Positions 10,641 through 22,060 of a DNA stretch of 64,000 nucleotides are shown piece by piece (the first letter of the stretch is position 1; each line of letters opens with the position of its first letter). The notes below the pieces were generated by a model. It did not search any database. It was not told where the DNA came from and saw only the letters and a program-made list of their open reading frames with translations. Both the position numbers and the translations under genes were made by a program. The DNA lies in NCBI RefSeq assembly GCF_022539665.2, contig NC_081337.1:2208679-2272678 (forward strand), in the 5' to 3' direction. Source of the DNA: Daphnia carinata. Taxonomy: Eukaryota; Arthropoda; Branchiopoda; Diplostraca; Daphniidae.

Positions 10641-11654
10641 GGGAAAAATGTCAGTTGAAAGTTCTCTCATTTTTTAGTTGAAATTATTTTTGTTAGCATT
10701 AAAGATAAGATGAACTCTTCTTCCCTCGCCCCTAAAGCGTATTACAAAACAATAGTGAGGAGTATCCAGAAAATGCTGTCATTTTAGTTGAGGGTGTTTT
10801 TTCATCATTGGATTCACAGAATTAGAAATTTTCATTCTTTGTTGTTATCATAAGGCAACTAATTTTCATCATCCTTTAACCATTCATTCAAACTAAAAGC
10901 TTAATCTTCTAGGACAAATTTTAATTCTTTATTTCTTGTTAATTAGAAATTTTCATTCTAGTTTTATATGCTGTCAACAAATTTTGTTTTCTTACAGAAA
11001 TTTTCATTCTAGTTTTATATGAAATAAATTGTCATCAATTTAACCATTTTTCATAAATCAGGGAGATTGCTGTCTAAAAGAATAAATTTTATAATTTTAA
11101 AATTACATTGCATATGCTGTCAACCAAATTTGTTTTACAGTTATCAAATAAATTAAATTGTCATCTCAGTTTTCAGCATTCAAACTCACAAAAAGTTTAG
11201 ATTATTTATAATTTGATTTAGTTATCAGTGAAAATCAGTTTAGAGAAATCCTTCAGACCCTAAAATATTTGATGCTGTTGTTTTCGATTTTTTATCCTTA
11301 AAAACATAGCTTTTCGTCTGTTAAACCACAGTTCATTGCCAGAGGTATGTCTAAGCATTGAGATTTTGAAAATATTTGATGCATTTGTTCTTGTTCTAGA
11401 TTGAAAGATGATTTTGAGATTTGATGCATTTGCTTCTTGAAAGGTTCTTTCTTCTATGGAAAAATTCTAGTTTTATATGAGTTTTTGTTAAAAATTGTCA
11501 TTGAGTCCCTCACTTGTTGTCTTGACATTGAGATGGAAAAAAATTATTTGATCCTGAAATTCTGTTGTTTTCTTGTTGTTAAACCACAGTTCATTGCCAA
11601 GGTATGTCTAAGCATAAATTTTGAAAATATTTGATGCATCTGTTCTTGTTCTAG
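10641..11654. other. Rearranged intronic sequence of D1
   Basis: This corresponds to the introns and first exons of the Dicer unit (compare 29,450-30,468). The Walker A exon and the exon after it are missing: CACAGTTCATT joins directly to GCCAGAGGTATG near 11,336, as in D4 near 43,626. A segment of about 270 bp is then duplicated in tandem (11,315-11,420 resembles 11,577-11,660), and small direct repeats of GAAATTTTCATTCTAG lie at about 10,948-11,020. No coding sequence remains. Confidence 0.5.
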
Positions 11655-13453
11655 ATGGAAAGATGAGTTTGGGAAAAACCGAGTACTTGTTATGACTTAC
11701 CTGGTTTTCCTTGAGGCTATCCTGAAAGGCCTGCTTGAAACGAGCAACTTTAATTTGTTAATATTGGCTGACTGCCGTAACGTTGTGAATGATGAAGCTT
11801 GGAAACAAACAAAAACAAATATTGGCTTTACATGAAAAGTCAGCCAACAGTCTACATCCAAGAATCCTAGGATTGACTGCTTCAATTGTGACTAACTATG
11901 CAAGCCAATGGAACTATTCCCATTGATAACTATTCGGGAAAACAAATTGCAGTCAGCTATTTACTCTAAAAACAATGTTTTATCAGCATTGCGGTGAGGA
12001 ACCATAAGCATTAAAATTTTGATTTCTACTCTCATCTATTTAAATTATTGATTTAATATAGGCATTCAACACACCCCAAACAATTAAGTGTGTGAAATAT
12101 CCTCAAAGCCTGAAGCCACTCGGCTCGAGCTAGAAATAATGGATCGCGTTTAGTGGTTGAATAGTTATCTTCGAGCTCATCGGCACGATCCCAACAAATA
12201 TTAGTAGTAGAGAAGTTTAGCCGCCTTAATGTTCTTCGCCGATTGGACATACTCCGTATTTATCGACCGCCAATAACTTCAAAATTGCCCGGAAACAACG
12301 ATCCATCAGAGCAATTCGATTCCACCGTAATAGTTGATGACGACGGTCTCGCTGATCAAGTTCAAAAATTGTCCACGGAAAGATTACAGCCCGTAGAGTT
12401 ACCTGAGAATGGCTCGCCCTTTGTGCGTCGGCCAACACTCAATCGGGTCACGTCAGTCGTCATAGGCGTCCCGATTTCCCTGCTCGTCATTACCGAATTC
12501 GAGAAGACGCTTATCAGCTATGTGGAATGATTTTCACTGAGAGGCTTACGTACCTCAGCCAAACTACTCTTATCAGCTGTTAAAGGTAATCAAAAGATGA
12601 TGTTACATTATCCTTGTTGGATTAAATACCTTAATTTACTGTTGTCTAGGATGCAAGTCGAGGCGACCCTTATTTAGCGTATGTAAGCCCACTGTATACC
12701 GTTGATCGGATTGAAGGCATGGCCGTTAAGGAAATAGAAAGTGAAGATCGGGAAGCAAGAAGACGTTATAAAACGTTTTTATAGTGGCGATTGTAATACT
12801 CTCTTAGCAACGAGCATTTTAGAGGATGGGATTGACGTTCCAGCGTGCCATCTGGTTATTCGGTACGATTTGCCACAAACTTACCGTGCGTATGTTCATT
12901 CAAAGGCTCGAGCGCGCGCTAAAAAATCAAATAATTTTCTGGTGGTCGAGAAGGAGCGCATGGATGAATTTCTGGTGAATCTCTCTGACTTGCATGCCAC
13001 TGAACAAATTCTGCTAAGTAAGAGTGGCTATCACAACTCTTTGGCCTAGGTCGTCATTCACAGTGAAGATATGCTCAATAATATTGAGAAACTGTACACT
13101 TCTGGTGACGCTTCAAAATCTTATGCGTCTTTACAAAACGCCATCTCCATCATTAACAGGTATAACGCAAATGGGTTGAAATAAAAACGGCTGTAAATTT
13201 CAGAAAGATAAATATTTTTAGATATTGCGCAAAGTTGCCCAGTGATTGTTTCACTCGCCTTATTCCTGTTTGGAAAATACGAACAGTTAAAGCGAGAATA
13301 CGTTGACCTATCTGTATGGGACAATTGGTGCAAACTAGTTCAGAAAAGCGACGCAGCAGAGAAAATGCGCTTGGATGTAGCGTATGTTTGCTCATTACAA
13401 CTCCCAATAAATTCTCCTCTGCGGCAAACTGTATCAGCTCTTCCCGTGCCATC
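11655..13453 (+). pseudogene. Dicer-1-like pseudogene D1 (helicase to start of DUF283)
   Basis: The fragment reads as the Dicer N-terminal helicase from motif Ib onward: NRVLVMTYLVFLEAIL, then LLILADCRN in place of LLVFDECHH (motif II), PRILGLTASIV (motif III), and in the second RecA lobe SGDCNTLLATSILEDGIDVP (motif V) and HLVIRYDLPQTYRAYVHSKA (motif VI, normally Q-S-K-G-R-A-R). The start of the dimerisation region follows (YCAKLPSDCFTRLIPVWKI and LPINSPLRQTVS). A 10-bp A-rich insertion at about 11,803 shifts the frame. A TAG after DRV, a 1-bp deletion before QQILVVEKF, an extra base near 12,760 and a TAG after HNSLA follow. It ends at GTGCCATC, where the M module begins. In animals Dicer-1 processes pre-miRNAs; this copy cannot. 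Confidence 0.88.
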
Positions 13454-14701
13454 TACCAACTTCTGGTTTTTTAAGAAATTTAGTTGCCTTTAGTGGAGAA
13501 AATTCCCATGTTGTCAAAAGGATACCCAAAATTTGCAATGCATTAATGAACAATTCTCATCTTCACATTGGTTCTGAGGTAATTTTACCTTCATTCATGT
13601 TAGCATAAATATTACTGATCTTTCTTAATTATTTACATTTGTTTTCTAGTTCCAGTATAAATGCTTCCTCTAGTTGGTACAAGACCTTATTTTGAATTAT
13701 GGGGGAGCAAAGCTGGATGATAGTATATTCCACCTGATTTTCAGCACGTTACACATTCTAGCTAAAGTATTTTGGTTTTTCCGTAACACAAGTTTTGAGT
13801 ATTGAAGTAGTGACGTTTTCTTTATATTCATCTTTTAGTTATCAATCGACTGCTCAATCCATGATGTCATCAACAACTTCAGTCGTATTATTGCTGATGT
13901 TGACGGGCACATTGGTGTACAATGCAGAGCGTTGATGGCCCTAAGATGTCTGAGCAGCAATTATCTGGACACAGCTACATTGGAACACTGGAACGCCTTA
14001 CTATATAAATTCTATGAAATCGCGCAAACTGAAAAAAATATTCTCTTTTTGGGAGCTGCTTTAATTGTATTCATCTTTAAAAGAGCCTTGATATCCCAGG
14101 GACTAAATATTTCTTTCTTTTTTTTTTACAATTTTAGAGCGCCCTCATAGATGTGTTGCGGTGCAAGATGAGATTGCTTGATCAAATAACAGATACGGAT
14201 GATCTCGTGGCAGAACAAATGTGGAATGAGGGATCGGAAATCTACCGTGTAACCAGTGACTTATTGGGATCAGCGGTACACCGGATAGGCCATTTTTCTC
14301 CGTCGCTTTGTCGGCAAGTTCAGCGAGGCCGTTCAGATAAAGTTGGCAATTCGTGCAATGAGCTTTACTGGACTTTGAAGACACTTCATAAGCCTTTACC
14401 TCAATCGAAATGGCGCTACAACCTTTACGACAAACCACATTCAAAAGCAAAAACGACTGATCTTATGGATGTCTTCGATTATTCTGAACGGAACCATCTG
14501 CGGATGGCCAACATCACTTTCCGCGTGAGAAACTGGAAACAACGTCCAATGCACTTGCTTAAGAAAAAGGTGCCACAATGCCCTAGTGCGTCCTTCTCAA
14601 ACTTTGCCGTTTTAGCCAGTTCCAAGTTCAAATGTATTTCAAAGTGTTATGTCGTCAACTCAACGTTGCTTTTCAACTGTCTGGTTGATTTGATTTTGTA
14701 A
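13454..14701 (+). pseudogene. M1: four-exon remnant of the unidentified helical protein
   Basis: Exons read as (5' edge)-13,578, 13,674-13,766, 13,839-14,099 and 14,138-14,701, all joining in phase 0. The first gives ENSHVVKRIPKICNALMN, the second LVQDLILNYGGAKLDDSIFH, the third begins with LSIDCSIHDVINN, and the fourth with SALIDVLRCKMRLLDQITDT. The phase agreement across three introns is good evidence that this was once a real gene. The donor after the third exon is GG instead of GT. The 5' part is replaced by Dicer sequence in another frame. Family unknown; an alpha-solenoid is only a guess from helix content. Confidence 0.62.
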
Positions 14702-14969
14702 AATATGTGGAAATTTAACATTCAACCAAGCTGTTATATAGGCATCAACAACCACAAAAATCACAAAATTTATAGGATTTAACATGTCTTAAATGTATCT
14801 TGAAACGATAATGATCTTTGTAAAACGATAGAAAATAATATAACATTTGGGAATAATGCATTTAATGTAAACAAACAACCACTGTTGTTTACTTATCATT
14901 AAATATCCTTGCCATCAAATAACCGTACGTTGAGGAATAATTACATATAGGATCCACAGGGGAAAAAAT

Positions 14970-15165
14970 GGGTTCCCTCCTCGGGAACCCTACTTACCTT
15001 ATGGGATGTTACCTTAGTAGACTTACCTGTGTGGATCTTATATAGCCTTCAATGTAAGGTGGCTTGCGTATAGCAGGCATGACCCCAGGGGTATGGGGGA
15101 CATTCACGGCTCAATACGCCGTGACACCTTCATTGGCCGTGGATGGCGCCACTACTTCCATCCAC
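14970..15165 (-). other. Hairpin-rich element, copy 2
   Basis: Same four stems as at 1,360-1,555. A change in the loop of the GTGGATGG hairpin (ACTAC instead of ACTAG) leaves the stem intact. T-run and TATA-like motifs are kept on the minus strand. Confidence 0.3.
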
Positions 15166-15589
15166 CCCAACGCTTGGTGTTACAGGCATCTCCTTTATAC
15201 AGGTAGTTATCACCTGTAATTTCGCTGCTGCACGTAGTGCCGCTTTTCAACCATTTTGTTGCTTTAAAATGAGCAATTAACTAAAAATCGATAAAACAAA
15301 TAATGAACTATCTTAGCAACATGAATTTTTAATAGGAGAAAATATTTTTATTCTCTAAAGCTCAAGAAATATGTATAAAAGGGGTAAATTGTGTAACAGA
15401 AGGGGGTAACTTATAAGGATATACACTTTGAAAGTTTCCTGGTTTATTTCAATCACACAATTCATACGTTTTAGTTAAAACAGAACCGCGAAAAGCAAGA
15501 AATAAGAATAAATAATAATGATAATACATAAAAATTAAATAAATAAATAAAAATTGCCCGATTTTTTCACTTAACTTTTCTCGACGCAC

Positions 15590-17195
15590 AACGGCCAATG
15601 ACACCTTAATGTTAATAAAACATCACTTACCTTACATAATGTGCTGCTGATGGAGATTTTCATCAGCTTTCACAAACTATCTAACTTTTCGTTAAGGTCC
15701 GCGTTGGTAGAAAACAGTTTGTTCGTCTAAATGCGGCAATTACTATGCAGTTATTCAGTATAAATATTGTTTGTTGGCATATATTATTTTTCCATGAACC
15801 TTTTTTATGTTATATCTGCAGCAAAAGGTTCGAAAAAAGAAAAGCTAACATTACTATTATTAAACCTAAGTAAATGGTAAATTAAGTATCTATATACTGT
15901 ATGTATTCAAATTGATCACGATTTCACAGAAAGATAATTAGAATTATGGCGATTCATTTTCAAAAATAAAAATAAAAAAAGCGACGTATGCGTCAGCACA
16001 ATAAAGCGAATGAGATCTATGACGTCAGTTCATAATTGCCAGCGCCAAAATCATCTCCCTGGCGGATGTGGGTGGATCTTTTTTCTTCATACAAGGGACG
16101 GCGATTCGCTTGCGATTTTTGCATCGACGGGCTTATGGCGTTCTTCGAATTTATTTCCCATCAGCCAAATTTATTATCCCACAACTACCAGTAAATTCAA
16201 ACTGTACCAGTAAATTCTCCTCTGCGGCAAACTGTATCAGGTCTTCCCGTGCCATCGAAAGTTATAGCCAAACGATTTGCAGTGCTTGAAGCGTGTCGAT
16301 TATCGCACCAGCAAAAAGAGCTGGACGATAACTTTATCCCACTGGGAAGGAAAATCTTCAACTGGAGGAGGAGGAGGATGACAACGCTGATTTGGAAGCC
16401 GATGGGATGCTGGATCACGTATGAAAAATGCTTCTTGATGGCATGAAACAATGCTTTTTTCTATATATGTATATATTTTTTTTTAATTCATAGTTGGAAA
16501 ATAATAGTTGCTGGAAATGGCAATTGGATAGCCTGAATTTATGATGGACCGAATAGTTATCTGCTCCCATCATATGTGACCTCCGCCCTAGTTATCAATA
16601 CAAACTGCGAATTAACATTGTTACTGCGTTTTTAGATATAGGGCATGAAAGCAGTGAAATAGGCCTATTCTTCACTGGACCATCAATCCTTAACATCGTC
16701 CTACATATCATTGTTTGCAATAAAAGTGTGTTTTAATCAATTTCCATCAGAAGAAATTTTGTGTAAACCAGCTCTCTGTTGGAGTTAGCAGCTGCTTACC
16801 TGTTCAAGCTAACTTTTGGTATTTCAAAACAAAGCCCATCTGCAACATTTCTGCAAGGGATCAATGCCGCGATTTGAATAAAAAGGTTCTGGGGTATGAA
16901 CCGTAATTCTTATTGTTGGATGTGACAGCCCGATTTTTCAAACTGGTAAACGAGGGATTCCGTCTTTGTTTCAAGTGTATAGTATCCACACAAAAATCGC
17001 TGCTGTTTGAGAAAACTCATATAATCTAACATCACCAACACATTCAACAACTATTAAAATGAGTTTACCTGATGGTGCGAAGAGGAAAACCACCACGGAC
17101 GTATTCGAAAACACAACGCTTAAAATTCAACTATCCATTACGGATGCATCTTAACCACAGAGGTAATGTAAACGAATTGTTCAAACATGCTAAAT
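15590..17195. repeat. X module, copy X1 (carries a Dicer exon fragment)
   Basis: Nearly identical to 60,320-61,915, and its first 550 bp also to 21,390-21,960. Plus 16,182-16,418 encodes the DUF283 continuation of Dicer (LPINSPLRQTVSGLPVPSKV, then LEACRLSHQQKELDDNF) and ends at a GTATG donor. One T is missing at about 16,333 relative to D2, which breaks the frame. A 20-bp tandem duplication at 16,190-16,215 distinguishes X1 from X6. The following intron-like sequence (16,430-16,540) resembles 24,270-24,370. A 31-codon frame (17,059-17,154, MSLPDGAKRKTTTDVFENTT) is open here and at 61,780-61,875, with no recognised function. Confidence 0.6.
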
Positions 17196-17205
17196 ACGTA
17201 GCTCA

Positions 17206-17325
17206 ATGTCAGCGGTAACCTTTCGAGGTTGAGGCTGAAACTGTAATTTATTTTGGGTATTTTATTTTAGCTAGCATCTGAAAAAGGTTGTAAAATATGT
17301 CAGCGGTAACCTTTCGAGGTTGAGA
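17206..17325. repeat. Short direct repeat
   Basis: The motif GTCAGCGGTAACCTTTCGAG plus GTTGAG occurs twice about 90 bp apart, with a T/A-rich stretch between. A weaker relative is at 61,925-61,950. Origin unknown. Confidence 0.5.
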
Positions 17326-17929
17326 CTGAAAGGCGAGACAATATGATAAACGAATAAAAGAAAAGGAGCAAAAAATAAGGAAGCGGCTGTTATGAATTTT
17401 CTGTGACCTTCTCGCAGTTCTGGTTGCTGACAAATCCATGATTAAGAAAATTGTACAGTTTCTCGGAAAACCGTTCTGTAAAAAAAACAAACAAAGAAAA
17501 CAAAAAAAGAAAAAACACCAGTTGCCAATGAGATATTAAAAAAAAAACAAGAGAAGGAGTAAACTAATAAAAAGAAAACGAGATTACGTCAGGGCTGTTT
17601 TTTGTTATCAGTTTACTTTCAGCAAATTCGCTATTTTATACCAAGATTTGCTGACAGAGGAGACTTGGACTCTACACTTAAAATTTTAAGAGTGAATGCC
17701 GATGATCGAACATGGCCAATAATTTTGATTAGTTACCGTAACACCGAGCACCCAACATCGACACAACAACTAACAATTTCGTGAAGAACTACATTGAATT
17801 TCAAACAAACACGTTTGCTAGAAGGTATCGGTTTTTTATTTACACGTTTTTACACCGACAGAGGAAACAGGGGCGTAAGGCATAGAATGCATGACTTAAA
17901 ATCATTGAATCGATTTAGGTTTCATCAAT
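17326..17929. other. No recognisable gene
   Basis: A/G-rich and AT-rich spacer with only short frames. It lies downstream of the cuticle gene and probably contains its 3' end, but no clear AATAAA is seen close to the stop. Confidence 0.4.
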
Positions 17930-18660
17930 TTAGTAGATCTTGTAGCCTTTGCCGTTGAAAGGGATGTGGACAGGGGCGACTGGAAGTTCGTATTGGTGGA
18001 CGGGTGCGACGGGCAAGTGATCTCCTTTGGGCTGGAAACCGGCTTCATCAGCGGCCCAGGTCAAAGTGAATTTTTGGCCTTCGGGAGAAACCCAGTACGA
18101 GAATCCCTTGTTGGTGTTGCCTAGCATTTCACCGTACGATTCTTTGCCATAAGAATCGTAGGTGACTCCTTGCATCATCTTCTGGACCTGAGACTCTGTA
18201 CGAGTTGTGTAGTCAGACTGGGCGTAGCTGTGGGTAAATAGATTTATAATTTTTTTAAATGTATGAATATTTTAAAACCATAAATTGGTAATTATAAGGT
18301 AATGCCTCTACCTCCATTGGCTGCTGCCATCGAGGTTGCGCTCGTCAGATTGGCTAGTGATGGTAATGTCGGCGTATTTGTTATCCTTGTCGTAGCTTGC
18401 TGCAGGATAGGCTTTTGCAGGGTAGGCTGGTGCGGGGTAATCTGATGCAGGGTAGGCTGGTGAAGGGTACTTTGATGCAGGGTGGCTTGGGGCAAGATAG
18501 CTGGGAACTTTGTATTCCGGCTTGTAGCTGGATGGTACAGCGGCAGCAACAGCTAAGAATGCGGCGACAAAGAACTATCGGAAAATCTCGCCATTACTTT
18601 AAAGTCAAAAGTTTTTCCCACTTTAAGAAGAATTAAGACTAAAAGCCTTACCAGCTTCAT
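17930..18660 (-). CDS. RR-type chitin-binding cuticle protein
   Basis: Three exons read cleanly: 18,660-18,652 (ATGAAGCTG), 18,574-18,312 and 18,227-17,930. They have GT/AG introns and an unbroken frame of 189 codons. The start MKLFFVAAFLAVAAAVPSS is a typical signal peptide split after three codons, a common layout for arthropod cuticle genes. Residues about 20-70 form a tyrosine/proline/alanine-rich region (YPSPAYPASDYPAPAYPA), then DITITSQSDERNLDG. Residues about 110-162 carry the Rebers-Riddiford core (YWVSPEGQKFTLTW then ADEAGFQPKGDHLPV), which binds chitin. The C-terminus repeats LPVAPVH. The product should be secreted into the cuticle. The two AGs near the first acceptor leave slight doubt; 18,574 keeps frame and signal peptide. 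This is the only gene here that looks complete. Confidence 0.93.
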
Positions 18661-18686
18661 GTTGTACTATGTTAGTTTGGTAAACC

Positions 18687-18724
18687 ACTGATGGTTTTTT
18701 ATTCTCCGTTCCTGGGCTTGTATA
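18687..18724 (-). promoter_or_regulatory. Core promoter of the cuticle gene
   Basis: On the minus strand TATACAAG (18,724-18,717) is followed, about 32 bp from its first base, by ATCAGTG (18,692-18,686), an arthropod-type initiator. This is 26-32 bp upstream of the start codon at 18,660. Confidence 0.65.
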
Positions 18725-19096
18725 GTCATGTGAATAGTAAGTAACATGCAGTCGGGCATTCAGTTGACCTAGCTGTTTTGGCTGCTAGCTTTCGTTCAAG
18801 TAGTATAGGTTTGGGGGTTGTGCAAAAAATTCTGCACTCTCACTTTTCACACTAGTCACTTATTTATAAAACGTTTCTTTTCTTTGCGATGATCTCTCCT
18901 GCCATACGGTAAACATTTTCACATTTCAGCAGCCCAGTTTCAGTCAAAGGTACTAAAACGTGTCAATACATTGTATAAAAGTACTGAATTTCTTCAAATT
19001 GGGCATTTTAATTTCCGGTTCTCCTTCAAAAAGAACGTCTTTGCGGAAATCAAGAGAAAGGTTGTTAATGCCTCAGTAAACAACAGCACAAGTATA

Positions 19097-19576
19097 AGTA
19101 CAAGCACGTAGATATTGCTACCTATTAGCTGCATGCAATCACTGCATTGCAAGAGCTATGGGTAATGGAGGTAATTCAATTTAATTTTTTACGTCAAAAC
19201 CACAGAGATTAATAATAGTGAGATTTAAAAAAAAATTATTCGTTCGACCCGCAGCTTTGCCCAGTCTTACTACACTACCCGTGAGGAGTCTCAGGTCCAA
19301 AAGAAGATGCAAGGAGCTATCAATGATTCTTACGGCAAAAAATCGTACGGTGAAGGCCTAGGCAACACCAATAAAGGGTCATCTTACTGGGTTTCTCCTG
19401 AAGGCCAGAAATTCACTTTGACCTGGGTTGCCGATGAGGCCGGTTTCCAACCCAAGGGTGATCACTTGCCCGTCGCTCCCGTCCATGTCTACGAACTCCC
19501 AGTCGCTCCCGTCCACGAGTACGTTCTCCCAGTTGCTCCTGCTCTCCCTTATGCGCGCACTGGACTCGGTTATTAA
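19097..19576 (+). pseudogene. Second RR-type cuticle gene, 5' part decayed
   Basis: The last exon (19,255-19,576) is intact. It opens at a CCCGCAG acceptor in the same phase as the neighbouring gene and encodes SFAQSYYTTREESQVQKKMQ, the RR core YWVSPEGQKFTLTW then ADEAGFQPKGDHLPV, and three LPVAPVH-type repeats ending LPYARTGLGY. Upstream, 19,097-19,170 resembles the end of exon 2 (KHVDIATY against KYADITIT, ending TAATGGAG before a GTAATT donor) but contains a TAG. No signal-peptide exon is found. It lies divergently from the first cuticle gene and looks like its duplicate. An alternative upstream exon in unrecognised sequence cannot be excluded. Confidence 0.65.
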
Positions 19577-19862
19577 GATATCAGCATTTTGTTAGTGATA
19601 TCTGTGTGATGCGAATTATGCAGGCCTAACTTATTAACGTTCAAATAAACGGAACATCTTTGTTTTTCACCATCGTAACTTTTTGAATGGAAATATAAAA
19701 CAAGAAAATGCGCGGCTTTAAACCGTAATTGCCAACGGCCAAAAAGGAAGAGAATGTCGTAAGGTATGCAAACACGTCATAAAGGTGGGGTAAGAATAAT
19801 ATTGCCCTTGCAATTATCAATGCCATAGGCTAGTTGACGTGGATTCGGGAGAAACAAATGCA

Positions 19863-19980
19863 TATAAAACAAGGACAAAGCGAAGTTAGAATCAGTCGAG
19901 TGGACTCATCGCTCAGCAACTGTAGTACAGAAAGTCGTGCTATCCATCCGTTCTTTACCAAAGCAGCTTTCACGTCATGG
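19863..19980 (+). promoter_or_regulatory. Orphan TATA/initiator promoter with a four-base coding start
   Basis: TATAAAA at 19,863-19,869 is followed 31 bp later by TCAGTC (19,892-19,897), then an 80-bp leader-like stretch and ATGG directly before a GTAAAAAT donor at 19,981. This is the standard layout of a cuticle-gene first exon. The only acceptor I see downstream on this strand (ACAG at about 20,454) leads straight into TAA, so the body of the gene appears lost. Confidence 0.5.
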
Positions 19981-20546
19981 GTAAAAATAGTTTAGATACA
20001 GTCTAGGTTTTTCGAAACAATTTTCAAAGTCATTTTCATCATAAGCATTTTTGAACCGTATATTCAAGCTTGATTTTATAAATGATAATTCAGTTCTATA
20101 GCAGTAACTGACTTTAGTTTAGATGACAGCATCAACACCGATAACAAGTGCGGTTCAAAGAATGGAATGAAATAGACTTGTGTGTTGGTCGCAAGGTTGA
20201 ATGCCTTTCGTTTCGTCGTCGTAAATAAAAATATTGTACTAGAGCAAGTGTTGCGATGTCCGTGATTAAATGATCAGTTTCTTAATACACACTTTCCAAA
20301 TACGTTGAGTTTATGTGTTCCATTATTCTACCTAAATCGAAAATAAATCAGTTTGGCATTTTAAATCTCCAAGCGACTTATGCAGAAGATTGAAAATTTG
20401 ATTTGAAAGCCAACCTGTCTAAACATATTAGCCTAACCAGTTTTTTTTTACAGTTTAATCGATAAAGCCGGCGTGTTCAAAGAAGAATATTTCAGTTCTC
20501 ATCAACAGAATCAATATTTATTTAACGTCTGAATTATAATCTCGTT

Positions 20547-20811
20547 TTACGCAACATAGACAGCCTGGCCAGCTTTAGAGTTTAGAGCGAATGCTATGAA
20601 CTAAGTGGCATAAGGATAGCCGCAGCATGGGGTGGCGATGGCATGATTGGAAACTGCGAAACAACGGAGTCGGCGGCGTAAATCTCAGCAGTGGATATAT
20701 GGTCAGACTTATGCTGTCATGAGCCATCAGCATGGTCGAAGCACGGACCAAATATGGGGCTGGTACGACGTAAGCGTTGGCAGCGACCAACCATGCCAAG
20801 AGGACGGAGAG
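20547..20811 (-). pseudogene. Small secreted-protein pseudogene
   Basis: After a TTAAATCAG acceptor (minus strand, 20,814) the frame gives LSVLLAWLVAANAYVVPAPY, a signal-peptide core with a likely cleavage after ANA. The frame then changes: a second frame reads STAEIYAADSVVSQFPIMPS, and a third reads CCGYPYAT, stop, FIAFALNSKAGQAVYVA and the final stop at 20,549-20,547. Tyrosine, proline and alanine content suggests an extracellular or cuticular protein. Two frame changes and one stop make it a pseudogene. I do not know the family. Confidence 0.5.
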
Positions 20812-20879
20812 CTGATTTAAAAAAAGGATAACACATGTTAGGTTGACGAAGAATCGACTTGATTTGTGACTTTGATATG

Positions 20880-21110
20880 CGTGATTTATTTAAATTAAAT
20901 AAAACTATTTGTAAAGTTCAACTTACCCAAAAGAGTGGGATTGGTCGTCATATCCGTATTAATCCACCGTTTATAATTCATGTGGACACCTAATTTTCAT
21001 TTAAAGTTGATTGCGTTTCCCTTCCATGTAACCAGCCAGTGTAGTTACAATCCATCGTTATTCAAGCTGTCGCGACCCTTGCGTCACTCTTTTCTGCCAT
21101 TCAAATAATG
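20880..21110 (-). repeat. 5' exon fragment of a secreted-type gene (shared with 62,376-62,590)
   Basis: Minus strand, upstream of the small secreted pseudogene. It contains ATGACGACCAATCCCACTC followed by a GTAAGT donor at 20,932. The same sequence occurs on the plus strand at 62,376-62,590, and a shorter piece at 7,610-7,650 and 40,022-40,062. It is probably the first exon and 5' region of a duplicated gene, but the frame into the next exon is not clean. Confidence 0.4.
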
Positions 21111-21169
21111 AACTATATTATTTACACGAATCTTAAAATAGTGGAAAATATATATATTCTCTAAAGCTC

Positions 21170-22060
21170 ACGAAATATTTACAAACGCGGTAAATTGTGT
21201 AACAGAAGGGGGGTAACTTATAGGGGTATACGTTTTGAAAGCTTCCTGGTTTATTTCAATCACACAATTCATATGTTTTAGTTAAAACAGAACCGCGAAA
21301 AGCAATAAATAAGAACAAATAATAATAATAATACATAAAAATTAAATAAATAAATAGAAATTACCCGATTTTTTTACTTAACTTTTCCTCGACGCACAAC
21401 GACCAATGACACCTTTACGTTAATAAAACATCACTTACCTTTCATAGCGTGCTGCTGGTGGAGATTTTCATCAGCTTTCACAAACTATCTAACTTTTCGT
21501 TAAGGTCCGCGTTGGTAGAAAACAGTTTGTTCGTCTGAATGCGGCAATTACTATGCAGTTATTCGGTATAAATATTGTTTGTTGGTATATATTATTTTTC
21601 CATTAACCTTTTTTCTGTTATATCTGCAGCAGAAAGGTTCGAAAAAAGAAAAGCTGACATTACTATTATTAAACCTAAGTAAATGGTAAATTACGTATCT
21701 ATATACTGTATGTATTCAAATTGGTCACGATTTCACAGAAAAATGATTAGAATTATGGCGATTCATTTTCAAAAATCAAAATTAAAAAAGCGACGTATAC
21801 GTCAACATAATAAAGCGAATGAGATCTATGACGTCAGTTCATAATTGCCAGCGCCAAAATCATCTCCCTGGCGGATGTGGGTGGATCTTTTTTCTTCATA
21901 CAAGGGACGGCGATTCGATTGCGATTTTTGCATCGACGGGCTTATGGCGTTCTTCGAATTTTTTTCCCATCTGCCATTGCCCATCAATCCAGCCAAAACC
22001 GGACGAAGTCCGTCATCTTGCCAATGGCCAGCTATTTTCCTTTTTTTTTTCTTGATCATC
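21170..22060. repeat. Partial copy of M-tail plus X module
   Basis: 21,170-21,400 matches the AT-rich tail behind the M modules (for example 1,740-1,984), and 21,400-21,960 matches the start of X1 (15,600-16,145). It diverges from X1 at 21,966, before the Dicer exon fragment. Changes relative to X1 are more numerous than between X1 and X6, so this copy is older. Confidence 0.6.

Noticed and set aside
11655-13453. D1-D6 as functional Dicer genes
   Set aside because: Stops, frameshifts, loss of Walker A and DECH residues and the absence of PAZ (except D2) and RNase III domains rule out a working enzyme.
13620-13680. In-frame TAG in the second M exon (CFL-stop-LVQ)
   Set aside because: A better acceptor, GCTTCCTCTAG, lies just after it and joins to the previous exon in phase 0, so the stop is intronic.
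14145-14450. 101-codon minus-strand frame opposite the last M exon
   Set aside because: Antisense shadow of the M exon (also in the other M copies), with no start context, splice logic or motif.
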